DNA from: Phycicoccus flavus
GTDB lineage: Bacteria; Actinomycetota; Actinomycetes; Actinomycetales; Dermatophilaceae
Assembly (NCBI RefSeq): GCF_004025965.2
Contig: NZ_SAYU02000007.1
Coordinates: forward strand, 25,737 to 89,736
Length of the DNA stretch: 64,000 nt
Direction: 5' to 3'
Under the pieces are notes generated by a model, which did no database searches, was not told the origin of the DNA, and saw only the letters and a list, made by a program, of their open reading frames with translations. How positions within the stretch are numbered: position 1 is the stretch's first letter; the number at the start of each line of letters is the position of its first letter. A program made the position numbers and the translations under genes. This document shows positions 38,243 through 45,956 of this stretch, piece after piece.

Positions 38243-39247
38243 GTCCTTCTCCGCTCCCGGGGGTGTGGCGGTCGAGGAGCGCAGGACCAGCCGGGGCTCG
38301 ACGACGACGTCGGCCACGTCCGCGCGGCCGGCGACGAGGGCCTCCAGGGTGCGGACGGCGGCCGCCGCCATCGGCCCGGGGTCCTGGCTCACCGAGGTGA
38401 GGCGCACGGTCGCCAGGCGCGCCAGCGGACTGTCGTCGTACCCGACGACGGACAGCCCGCCCGGCACGTCGACGCCGGCCCGCAGCAGCGCGTCACGCAC
38501 CCCGAGGGCGCAGCGGTCGTTGAAGGCGACGACCGCGGTGGGCCGGTCCGCGGCGGGCCGGGCCGCGACCCGCGCCCCCGCCTCCAGACCCGCGGCCTCG
38601 GTGTCCCCCGCGGGGACGACGAGCGTGTCCCCGGCCAGCCCGCGGCGCTCCATCGCCCTCCGGTAGCCGCGCCGCCGGGCGGTGGCGATCGTGCCGCGCC
38701 CGCCGTCGGCGTAGGCGATCCGGCGGTGCCCGAGGTCCGCGAGATGGTCGACGGCCAGCCGCAGCCCGAGGGCGTCGTCGGCGTACACCCCGCGGGCGGA
38801 GGCCGCACCGGGCCGGCCGAGCGCCACGACGGGGCAGTGCGCCGCGAGGGCGTCCAGGGCCCGGGCCGACATCGTCGTGCCGAGCAGCACGAGCCCGGCG
38901 CAGCGTGAGTCCAGCAGGGTGTCGACCGCGTCCGCCTCGGACCGGCGCGAGGTCGTCGTCGACAGGACGAGGTCGAGACCGGTGCCGGCGACCGCGCCGT
39001 CGAGCGCGTCGACGAGCGCCGCGTGGAACGGGTGGCTCACGTCGAGGACGACGCCGACCAGGTGCGGGCGCTTGCGGGCCAGGGAGCTCGCGGTGCGGTC
39101 CGCCCGGTAGCCGAGCGCGCCGGCGGCCTCGTGCACGGCAGCGCGGGTCGACTCGCTCGGGCCAGGCTGCTCGCGCAGGACGAGCGAGGCCGTCGCGGGG
39201 GACACCCCGGCCCGCGCCGCGACGTCGGCGAGGCGGGCGCGGGCCAT
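38240..39247 (-). CDS. LacI-family transcriptional regulator
   Basis: 335 residues. N-terminal LacI helix-turn-helix (LADVAARAGVSPATASLVLRE, about residues 6-26) and hinge SSLARKRPHLVGVV, then a periplasmic-binding-type sugar sensor. Divergent from the P450 gene; the 104-nt shared region holds a perfect 16-bp palindrome with the central CG typical of LacI operators. Downstream on the same strand is the Gfo/Idh-isomerase pair, so it probably controls both sides. Effector unknown, most likely a sugar or sugar-like compound. Confidence 0.9.
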   Translation of the reverse strand: MARARLADVAARAGVSPATASLVLREQPGPSESTRAAVHEAAGALGYRADRTASSLARKRPHLVGVVLDVSHPFHAALVDALDGAVAGTGLDLVLSTTTSRRSEADAVDTLLDSRCAGLVLLGTTMSARALDALAAHCPVVALGRPGAASARGVYADDALGLRLAVDHLADLGHRRIAYADGGRGTIATARRRGYRRAMERRGLAGDTLVVPAGDTEAAGLEAGARVAARPAADRPTAVVAFNDRCALGVRDALLRAGVDVPGGLSVVGYDDSPLARLATVRLTSVSQDPGPMAAAAVRTLEALVAGRADVADVVVEPRLVLRSSTATPPGAEKD

Positions 39248-39271
39248 GCGGGCTCCCTCCGGGGCGGTCCG

Positions 39272-39300
39272 TTGACAGGGTTTCGGCGTCGGTGCACACT
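39272..39300 (+). promoter_or_regulatory. Promoter of the self-sufficient P450 gene
   Basis: TTGACA (39272-39277), a 17-nt spacer and CACACT (39295-39300), directly followed by the palindromic operator at 39305-39320. Confidence 0.55.
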
Positions 39301-39304
39301 AGCG

Positions 39305-39320
39305 CTTAAAGCGCTTTAAG
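39305..39320. promoter_or_regulatory. Perfect 16-bp LacI-type operator
   Basis: CTTAAAGCGCTTTAAG is its own reverse complement, with the central CG step usual for LacI-family sites. It covers the predicted +1 region of the P450 promoter and lies 58 nt upstream of the divergent lacI start, so binding would repress the P450 and could autoregulate the repressor. Confidence 0.75.
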
Positions 39321-39351
39321 ACGAGCGTCCCGCTGCTTGAGGAGGTCACGG

Positions 39352-41562
39352 ATGACCACCACCGCCCACCGGCTGGAGTACGACCCGTTCTCGGACGAGT
39401 TCAAGGCCGACCCCTTCCCGGTCTACGCGTGGATGCGGGAGGAGGCGCCGGTGTACCACAGCGACACCTGGGGCTGGTGGGCGCTCAGCCGGTTCGCCGA
39501 CGTCCGCGCCGCCGCCACCGACCCCGAGACCTTCCTCTCCTTCGAGGGCATCGACATCGACGACACGGCCAAGGACCAGTCCGGCCCGGGCTTCCTCCCC
39601 GACCTGGACAACCCCCGGCACGACCAGGTCCGGCAGGTGATCCAGCCGTTCTTCCTCCCCCGCCGCATCGCCGACCGGGAGGACGCGATCCGCGCGGTCA
39701 TCCGCGAGCACCTCTCGGCCTGGCGCGAGCGCGGCCACGTCGACCTGGCCCAGGAGTTCGCCTGGCCGATCCCCAACGACGTGTTCTTCGCCGTCCTCGG
39801 CCTGCCGGGGCGGCACGAGGACCCGGAGACCCGGGCGCAGCTGGACACCTGGGTCCACCAGCTCAAGGACCGCAGGCCGGGCGACCAGCGCCTCACGCCC
39901 CTCGCCACCGCCGCGACCGAGGGCATCCGCGACTACTTCGTCGACCTCCTCAACGACCGCCGGGCGAACCCGCGCGACGACGTGCTCACCCACCTCGTGC
40001 AGGCCGACGTAGGCGGCGAGCCGTTCTCGGAGGAGCACATCACCCCGGCCTCCGAGGTCCTCGGACTGATGATGGTCCTCTTCCTCGGCGGCGTGGAGTC
40101 GACGGCCGGGCTCATCGCGACGACCGTCAAGCTCCTCGCCGAGAACCCCGACCAGCGCGAGCTCGTGCTCGCCGACCCCTCCCTCATCCCGGCCGCGGTC
40201 GACGAGGCGGTGCGCTGGAACACCCCGCTCCAGCTCGTCGGGCGGACGACCTCGCGCGAGGTGACGCTGCACGGCACGACCATCCCGGCGGGGGGTCGCG
40301 TCGTCCTCGTCTACGGCGCCGCCAACCGGGACGAGCGCGAGTTCGAGGACGCCGACCGCTACCTCGTGACGCGCGGCCGGATCCGCCACCTCGGCTTCGG
40401 CGAGGGGATGCACGGCTGCCTCGGCCGGCCGCTGGCCCTGCTGGAGACCCAGATCGCGCTGGAGGAGGCGCTGCCCGTGCTCGGGCGCTACACCGTCGAC
40501 GACGGCGCGGAGAGGTACCGCAGCACGCCGAACATGCACGTCTGGTGGCACCTGCCGGTGTCGTTCACCCCGCCGCGCGAGCGTGGGGACTCCGGCGCCG
40601 CCGTCTCCCGCCTCACCGGCGAGGCGATGACCGAGGCCGTCATCGAGGCCAAGGAGACCGTGAGCGACGGCGTCGTCGCCCTCACCCTGCGGCCGACCTC
40701 CGGACTGCCGTTCCCGTCCTGGCGTCCGGGGGCGCACGTCGACCTCGCCCTGCCCGGCGTCCGCACCCGGCAGTACTCGCTCTCCGGCGACCCCGCCGAC
40801 CTCTCCACCTACCGGCTCGGCGTGCTGCGCGAGCCCGCGAGCCGGGGCACGTCCGAGCACGTCCACGCCGGGCTGCGGGCCGGTGACGTCGTGCGGGTCG
40901 TCGGCCCGCGCAACCACTTCCGGCTCGTCGACGCGCCCCGGTACGCCTTCGTCGCCGGCGGCATCGGCATCACCCCGATCCTGCCCATGCTCCGCGAGGC
41001 GCAGGCCCGCGGCGCGGACTGGCACCTCACCTACGGCGGGCGGACCCGGGCGTCGATGGCCTTCCTCGACGAGCTCGAGCAGTACGGCGAGCGGGTGACG
41101 GTGGCGCCGCAGGACGAGGTCGGGCTGCTCGACCTGCCGGGAGTCCTCGGCGAGCCGCGCGACGACACGTCCGTCTACTGCTGCGGGCCGGGCCCCCTGC
41201 TCGACGCCGTCGAGGCGGCGACGGCCGCCTGGCCCCGCGGGTCGCTGCACGTCGAGCGGTTCGCCGCGAAGCCCCTCACCGAGCCGGTGCGCAGGGACGC
41301 CTTCGAGGTCGAGCTGCGCGCCAGCGGCCGCACCGTCACGGTCGGTCCGGAGGTCTCGGTGCTCGACGCCGTGGCCGCGGCGGGCGTCCCGACCGTGTCG
41401 TCGTGCAACGAGGGGACCTGCGGCACGTGCGAGACGACGGTCCTCGAGGGGCGGCCGGACCACCGCGACTCCGTGCTCGAGGAGACCGAGCGGGAGGCCG
41501 GCGACTGCATGATGATCTGCGTCTCGCGCTCGTGCACCGCACGGCTCGTCCTCGATCTCTGA
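39352..41562 (+). CDS. Self-sufficient cytochrome P450 (P450-reductase-ferredoxin fusion)
   Basis: 736 residues with three domains in CYP116B-like order. P450 domain (about 1-400): I-helix LGGVEST, ExxR in EAVRW, heme loop FGEGMHGCLG with Cys356 as heme ligand. Phthalate-dioxygenase-reductase-like domain (about 420-640): flavin motif RQYSL (473-477) and nucleotide site GGIGITPI. C-terminal plant-type [2Fe-2S] ferredoxin with Cys685, 690, 693 and 723. Electrons run NAD(P)H, FMN, FeS, heme in one chain, so no partner is needed. Known relatives hydroxylate and O-dealkylate varied substrates. GAGGAGGT lies 6 nt before the ATG. Control by a LacI-type sensor suggests a sugar-linked substrate (inference). 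Confidence 0.93.
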   Translation: MTTTAHRLEYDPFSDEFKADPFPVYAWMREEAPVYHSDTWGWWALSRFADVRAAATDPETFLSFEGIDIDDTAKDQSGPGFLPDLDNPRHDQVRQVIQPFFLPRRIADREDAIRAVIREHLSAWRERGHVDLAQEFAWPIPNDVFFAVLGLPGRHEDPETRAQLDTWVHQLKDRRPGDQRLTPLATAATEGIRDYFVDLLNDRRANPRDDVLTHLVQADVGGEPFSEEHITPASEVLGLMMVLFLGGVESTAGLIATTVKLLAENPDQRELVLADPSLIPAAVDEAVRWNTPLQLVGRTTSREVTLHGTTIPAGGRVVLVYGAANRDEREFEDADRYLVTRGRIRHLGFGEGMHGCLGRPLALLETQIALEEALPVLGRYTVDDGAERYRSTPNMHVWWHLPVSFTPPRERGDSGAAVSRLTGEAMTEAVIEAKETVSDGVVALTLRPTSGLPFPSWRPGAHVDLALPGVRTRQYSLSGDPADLSTYRLGVLREPASRGTSEHVHAGLRAGDVVRVVGPRNHFRLVDAPRYAFVAGGIGITPILPMLREAQARGADWHLTYGGRTRASMAFLDELEQYGERVTVAPQDEVGLLDLPGVLGEPRDDTSVYCCGPGPLLDAVEAATAAWPRGSLHVERFAAKPLTEPVRRDAFEVELRASGRTVTVGPEVSVLDAVAAAGVPTVSSCNEGTCGTCETTVLEGRPDHRDSVLEETEREAGDCMMICVSRSCTARLVLDL

Positions 41563-41611
41563 GGCGCCGGTCCGCGGCCTGCACCGTCTCGGGGGTGGAC
41601 GCGCGAAGGGG

Positions 41612-42277
41612 GTGACACCGGAGGCACCGACCGGGATGATGCGGGACGTGACGCGCGAGGACGACCGGTGGCGATGCCCGGCCTGGGTGCCGGCCGCCCT
41701 GCTCGTCCTCACCGTGGCCCAGCTCGCCGTCGCGCAGTGGTGGCCGGGGATCGAGCGGTTCGCCGACAAGGCCTTCGGGGCGCGGCTCGTCGCCTACCCG
41801 GTGATGATGCTCCTCGCGCCGGCGATCTGGTGGGGCGTGGTCCGCCGGCGCGACGCCTCCGCCCGGCCGCCGTACGGCGCCTACGCGCTCGTCATGGCCC
41901 CGTTCCTCGTCGACGTCACGGGCAACAGCCTCGACCTCTACGACACCGTCGTCTGGTGGGACGACCTCAACCACTACGTCAACTGGCTCCTGCTCCTCGG
42001 GGGCATCGGCCTGCTCGTCACCCGACGGGTCGAGCCGCCGTGGGCCGTCGTCGCCCTCGTCGCCGGGCTGGGGGCGGTCCTCGCCATCGGCTGGGAGCTC
42101 GGCGAGTGGTACACCTTCATCCGCCACGGCACCGAGCTGGGCAGCGCTTACGAGGACACCCTCGGCGACCTCACCCTGGGCACGCTCGGGGCGAGCACGG
42201 CCGGCCTCATCGTCCGCTGGTCGCGTCGCCGCGAGACCGGGGATCAGCGCTCGTCGACCATGATGTCGATGGAGTAG
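41612..42277 (+). CDS. Polytopic membrane protein, DUF2238/YjdF-like
   Basis: 221 residues from the GTG; the true start may be one of the ATGs at 41636/41639, which have GGAGG upstream. About six hydrophobic segments. WDDLNHYVNW and WELGEWYTFI..GSAYEDTLGDL in the second half resemble the conserved acidic and His residues of DUF2238 (YjdF) membrane proteins. Function of that family is unknown. Its 3' end overlaps the convergent GntR gene by 34 nt. Confidence 0.65.
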   Translation: MTPEAPTGMMRDVTREDDRWRCPAWVPAALLVLTVAQLAVAQWWPGIERFADKAFGARLVAYPVMMLLAPAIWWGVVRRRDASARPPYGAYALVMAPFLVDVTGNSLDLYDTVVWWDDLNHYVNWLLLLGGIGLLVTRRVEPPWAVVALVAGLGAVLAIGWELGEWYTFIRHGTELGSAYEDTLGDLTLGTLGASTAGLIVRWSRRRETGDQRSSTMMSME

Positions 42278-42984
42278 TCCTCGGCCCGGTAGCAGTGGTC
42301 GCCGAACTCGACCGCTCGACCCGAGGCGTCGAAGGCCATCCGCGTCATGGTCAGCACCGGCTGCTGCCCGCGCAGCCCGAGGTGGCGGCGCTCGACCGAG
42401 GTGGGCATCCGCGCGCCGATGGTCTGCCGGGCGACCGCGGGCCGGACCCCCCGGCCCCGGAGGACGGCGTAGAGCCCCGTGTCCTCCAGCTCCTCCCGGG
42501 TGATGTCCGCGTGCTGCGGCGGCAGCCAGTTCGTCATGACCGCGATCGGGTGCCCGTCGGCTCCACGCACCCGGACGACGAGAAGCAGAGGGGTGTCGGG
42601 CTCGAGGTCCAGGGCCGACGCCGCCCGCTCGTCGGCGACGAGCTCGTGCCGGACGACGGTGGTCACGGGGGTACGCCCCTCGCGGCGCAGGTCGTCGAAG
42701 AGGCTGGTCAGCTCCGCCCGGCGGTGGACCTTGCGGTTCGCGACGTGGGTGCCCAGCCCCCGACGCCGCACGAGCAGGCCCTGGTCGACCATCTCCTGGA
42801 TCGCCCGCCGGACCGTGGGCCGGGACAGCCCGAGACGCTGGGCCAGCGCCACCTCGTTCTCGAACGGGTCGCCGGGCTGGAGGCGGCCGTCGGCGACCGC
42901 GGCACTCAGCTGCTCGGCGACCTGGTGGTAGAGCGGCACGGGCGACTCGCGGTCGATCTCGACACTCACGAGGTGTGCACCCAC
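42244..42984 (-). CDS. iolR: GntR-family (HutC/UTRA) repressor of inositol genes, IolR-like
   Basis: 246 residues. N-terminal GntR winged helix (PLYHQVAEQLSAAV, ALAQRLGLSRPTVRRAIQEM) and a C-terminal UTRA ligand domain. The GTG at 42984 lies 7 nt after a -10 TACAGT (plus 42997-42992), giving a leaderless start; an in-frame GTG at 42969 is an alternative. Divergent from iolC. The promoter region carries the palindrome ATGTC-AG-GACAT, and the same site recurs at three other promoters in this cluster, which makes this protein the likely binder. The name is by analogy with the C. glutamicum GntR-type IolR, not by proven orthology. Confidence 0.85.
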   Translation of the reverse strand: MGAHLVSVEIDRESPVPLYHQVAEQLSAAVADGRLQPGDPFENEVALAQRLGLSRPTVRRAIQEMVDQGLLVRRRGLGTHVANRKVHRRAELTSLFDDLRREGRTPVTTVVRHELVADERAASALDLEPDTPLLLVVRVRGADGHPIAVMTNWLPPQHADITREELEDTGLYAVLRGRGVRPAVARQTIGARMPTSVERRHLGLRGQQPVLTMTRMAFDASGRAVEFGDHCYRAEDYSIDIMVDER

Positions 42985-43046
42985 GGTCTGCACTGTAGGG
43001 CAGAGCAGCCCCGGCCCCGGCCGACTCGCAGGACACCAAAGTATAA

Positions 43047-43058
43047 ATGTCAGGACAT
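43047..43058. promoter_or_regulatory. GntR/IolR operator, copy 1 (iolC / gntR)
   Basis: ATGTCAGGACAT, 5-bp perfect arms around a 2-bp centre. It lies next to TTGACA (43063-43068) in the plus direction and adjacent to TATACT (43045-43040) on the minus strand, so it can control both divergent genes. Confidence 0.75.
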
Positions 43059-43141
43059 ACTCTTGACATGATGGGAGGACGCGAGACAGAGTGACGACGG
43101 CACCAGGGCTCTGACGAGCCACGCGACACGAGGGAGTGCGG

Positions 43142-44113
43142 ATGCGGACCGAGCCGACCGTGCACGACGTCGTGTCGATGGGCCGCACGGGCGTGGACCT
43201 CTACCCGCTGGAGCACGGCGTCGGGCTCGAGGACGTGCAGACGTTCCGTAAGTTCCTCGGGGGCAGCGCCACGAACGTCGCCGTCGCCGCGGCCCGGCAC
43301 GGCCGCGACGCCGCCCTCGTGACGAAGGTCGGCGACGACCCGTTCGGCCGCTACGTCCGGCGCGAGGCGGCCCGTCTCGGCGTCGACGCCCGGTACGTCT
43401 CGACGGTGCGGACCCCGGGGCCGCCCACCCCCGTGACGTTCTGCGAGGTCTTCCCGCCCGACGACTTCCCCCTCTACTTCTACCGCCACCCCGCGGCACC
43501 GGACCTGCTCATCACCGGCGAGGACCTTCCGCTCGACGCGATCCGCAGTGCCCGGGTGTTCTGGGCCACCGTCACCGGCCTGTCGCAGGAGCCGTCCCGC
43601 GCCGCGCACCTCACGGCCTGGGAGGCCCGGGGACGTGCTCCGCACACCGTGCTCGACCTGGACTACCGGCCGATGTTCTGGGCCGACCCGTCCGAGGCGA
43701 GCGAGCAGGTGGGCAAGGCCCTCGAGCACGTCACCGTCGCCGTCGGCAACCGCGAGGAGTGCGAGGTGGCGGTCGGCGAGAGCGACCCGCAGCGCGCCGC
43801 CGACGCCCTGCTGGAGCGCGGTCTCGACCTCGCCGTCGTCAAGCAGGGTCCGCGCGGCGTCCTCGCGGTCACCCCGGAGGAACGGGTGGAGGTCGCGCCC
43901 TTCGCGGTGGAGGTCGTCAACGGCCTCGGCGCGGGCGACGCGTTCGGCGGCGCCCTGGTCCACGGGCTGCTCGCCGGGTGGGACCTGCGCCGGACGGTCG
44001 AGTTCGCCAACGTCGCCGGCGCCATCGTCGCCTCCCGGCTGGAGTGCTCGACGGCCATGCCGACGACCACCGAGGTCGATGCCGCGCTCGCCGGACGCGG
44101 AGGCGGGTCGTGA
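43142..44113 (+). CDS. iolC: 5-dehydro-2-deoxygluconokinase (IolC), PfkB family
   Basis: 323 residues. Phosphorylates 5-dehydro-2-deoxygluconate (DKG) in myo-inositol catabolism. PfkB signature 1 region GGSATNVAVAAARHG and signature 2 VNGLGAGDAFGGALVHG with the catalytic Asp; the Asn in VNGLGAGDAF is usual in IolC. The ATG at 43142 has GGGAG 5 nt upstream and is preferred over a GTG 6 nt earlier. First gene of a chain (iolC, aldolase, iolB, iolD) joined by 4-nt overlaps. Confidence 0.9.
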   Translation: MRTEPTVHDVVSMGRTGVDLYPLEHGVGLEDVQTFRKFLGGSATNVAVAAARHGRDAALVTKVGDDPFGRYVRREAARLGVDARYVSTVRTPGPPTPVTFCEVFPPDDFPLYFYRHPAAPDLLITGEDLPLDAIRSARVFWATVTGLSQEPSRAAHLTAWEARGRAPHTVLDLDYRPMFWADPSEASEQVGKALEHVTVAVGNREECEVAVGESDPQRAADALLERGLDLAVVKQGPRGVLAVTPEERVEVAPFAVEVVNGLGAGDAFGGALVHGLLAGWDLRRTVEFANVAGAIVASRLECSTAMPTTTEVDAALAGRGGGS

Positions 44114-45006
44114 CCCCGGGGCAGCGGGTGTCCCGCGCCGAGCTCACCGCCCTGCGCGTCCGTGAGCCGCAGCGCGTCCGGACGGCGTGGGCCGAGCGAC
44201 GTCGGCGCCCCCTCGCCGGGGACGACGGACGGCTGCTCGTCGTCGCCGCCGACCACCCCGCCCGGGGCGCGCTGGGTGTCCGCGACGACGCGATGGCCAT
44301 GGCCAGCCGCACCGACCTGCTGGACCGGCTCGCGTGCGCCGTCTCGCGGCCCGGCGTCGACGGGGTGCTCGGGACCGCCGACGTCCTCGACGACCTGCTC
44401 CTCCTGGGGGCCCTGGAGGACAAGGTCGTCGTGGGCTCGATGAACCGCGGCGGGCTCCAGGGGGCGGTGTTCGAGCTCGACGACCGCTTCACCGGCTACA
44501 CCGCGTCCGAGATCGCCGCCCGCGGGCTGGACGGCGGGAAGATGCTCACCCGCGTCGCCCTCGGCGACCCCGGCACCGCCGCCACCCTCGCGGCCAGTGC
44601 GGACGCCGTGACCGAGCTCGCGGCGGCCGGGCTGATGGCCATGGTCGAGCCGTTCTGGTCGGTGGTCGAGGACGGACGGGTCCGCAACCTGCTGGACCCC
44701 GACTCGACGATCCGTTCGGTGCACGTCGCGTCCGGGCTCGGCGCCTCCAGCGCGCACACCTGGCTGAAGCTGCCCGTCGTCGACGACCTCGAGCGGGTCA
44801 TGGACGCCACGACCCTCCCGACCCTGCTGCTCGGGGGCGACCCCACGGGGCACCCGGACGACACCTACGCCTCCTGGGACGCGGCCCTCGACCTGCCGCC
44901 CGTGCGCGGCCTCGTCGTCGGCCGGGCCCTGCTCTACCCGCCGGGCGGCGACGTCGCCGCCGCCGTCGACGTCGCCGCGGACCTCGTCCACGGGAGGTCC
45001 CGGTGA
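44110..45006 (+). CDS. Cgl0158-family (beta/alpha)8-barrel aldolase
   Basis: 298 residues, barrel of the class I aldolase type found next to iolC in Corynebacterium and other actinobacteria (Cgl0158 family). Conserved pieces include LLVVAADHPARGALG, GVLGTADVLDDLLLLGAL, DGGKMLTRV and SGLGASSAHTWLKLPV, whose Lys is a candidate Schiff-base residue. It probably cleaves DKG-6-phosphate to dihydroxyacetone phosphate and malonate semialdehyde, taking the place of IolJ. GTG start overlaps the iolC stop by 4 nt. The reaction is inferred from context. Confidence 0.8.
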   Translation: MTPGQRVSRAELTALRVREPQRVRTAWAERRRRPLAGDDGRLLVVAADHPARGALGVRDDAMAMASRTDLLDRLACAVSRPGVDGVLGTADVLDDLLLLGALEDKVVVGSMNRGGLQGAVFELDDRFTGYTASEIAARGLDGGKMLTRVALGDPGTAATLAASADAVTELAAAGLMAMVEPFWSVVEDGRVRNLLDPDSTIRSVHVASGLGASSAHTWLKLPVVDDLERVMDATTLPTLLLGGDPTGHPDDTYASWDAALDLPPVRGLVVGRALLYPPGGDVAAAVDVAADLVHGRSR

Positions 45007-45956
45007 GCCCCGCGTCCGGGACCGGTCTCGACAACGACCGGTTCGTCCGGCCCCTCGGCAGCGCCCGGGACGGCGAGTTCCGCGTGGCGGTCTCGCCGAC
45101 CGCCGGCCGTCCGGTCCCGGACTGGCAGCACACGACGCTGCGGATCGCCTGGGGCGGCCCGGGCCACTCCGTGCGCCACGACTCCGGCGAGGAGGAGACC
45201 CTCGTCGTCCCCCTCGTGGGCTCCTGGCGGGTCGAGGTGACCGAGGCCGACGGCACCGAGCACACGGTGGAGCTGGCCGGCCGGGCCTCGGTGTTCGACG
45301 GTCCCACCGACATCGTCTACGCCGGCCGCGGCTGCCGGTTGCGGGTGACGAGCACCTCCGGGGACGACGGCGCCCGCGTCGCCCTCTGCGGCGCCCCGGC
45401 GCGGCGCTCCGGGACGCCGTTCCCCGTCCGCCACCTGGCCGCAGCGGACGTCCCGGTCGAGCTGCGCGGAGCGGGCATCGCGAGCCGGGAGGTGCGCAAC
45501 CTCGGGCTCCCCGACGTGCTGGACGCCGACGCCCTGCTCGTGTGCGAGGTCGTCACCCCGGCGGGCAACTGGTCGAGCTGGCCACCGCACAAGCACGACG
45601 AGGAACGGCCCGGCGAGGAGACCGCGCTCGAGGAGATCTACTACGTCGAGACCCGCAGCACCGACCCACGCGGGACCGACCCCGTGGGCTACCTGCGCGT
45701 CTACGGCGCGAACGGGCGGCCCGTGGACGTCCTCACCGAGGTCCGCACGGGTGACCTCGTGCTCGTCCCGCACGGCTGGCACGGTCCGGCGGTGGCGGCC
45801 CCCGACGCCGACCTCTACTACCTCAACGTCATGGCCGGGCCCGGCCCCGAGCGCGCCTGGCGGATCTGCGACGACCCCGCCCACGCGTGGGTCCGTGAGG
45901 GCTGGACCGACACCCCGGTCGACCCGCGCCTCCCGGTCGGACGGGACGGCCGATGA
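45003..45956 (+). CDS. iolB: 5-deoxy-glucuronate isomerase (IolB)
   Basis: 317 residues, bicupin. Converts 5-deoxy-glucuronate to 5-dehydro-2-deoxygluconate. The metal-binding region NWSSWPPHKHDEERPGEETALEEIYY and the second cupin half VPHGWHGP are characteristic. Translationally coupled to genes on both sides (GTGA and ATGA overlaps). Confidence 0.92.
   Translation: MSPASGTGLDNDRFVRPLGSARDGEFRVAVSPTAGRPVPDWQHTTLRIAWGGPGHSVRHDSGEEETLVVPLVGSWRVEVTEADGTEHTVELAGRASVFDGPTDIVYAGRGCRLRVTSTSGDDGARVALCGAPARRSGTPFPVRHLAAADVPVELRGAGIASREVRNLGLPDVLDADALLVCEVVTPAGNWSSWPPHKHDEERPGEETALEEIYYVETRSTDPRGTDPVGYLRVYGANGRPVDVLTEVRTGDLVLVPHGWHGPAVAAPDADLYYLNVMAGPGPERAWRICDDPAHAWVREGWTDTPVDPRLPVGRDGR

Noticed and set aside
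39346..41769. An 807-codon minus-strand frame opposite the P450 gene
   Set aside because: Antisense shadow of a gene with all motifs in place; no domain, no ribosome site, codon pattern of a complementary frame.
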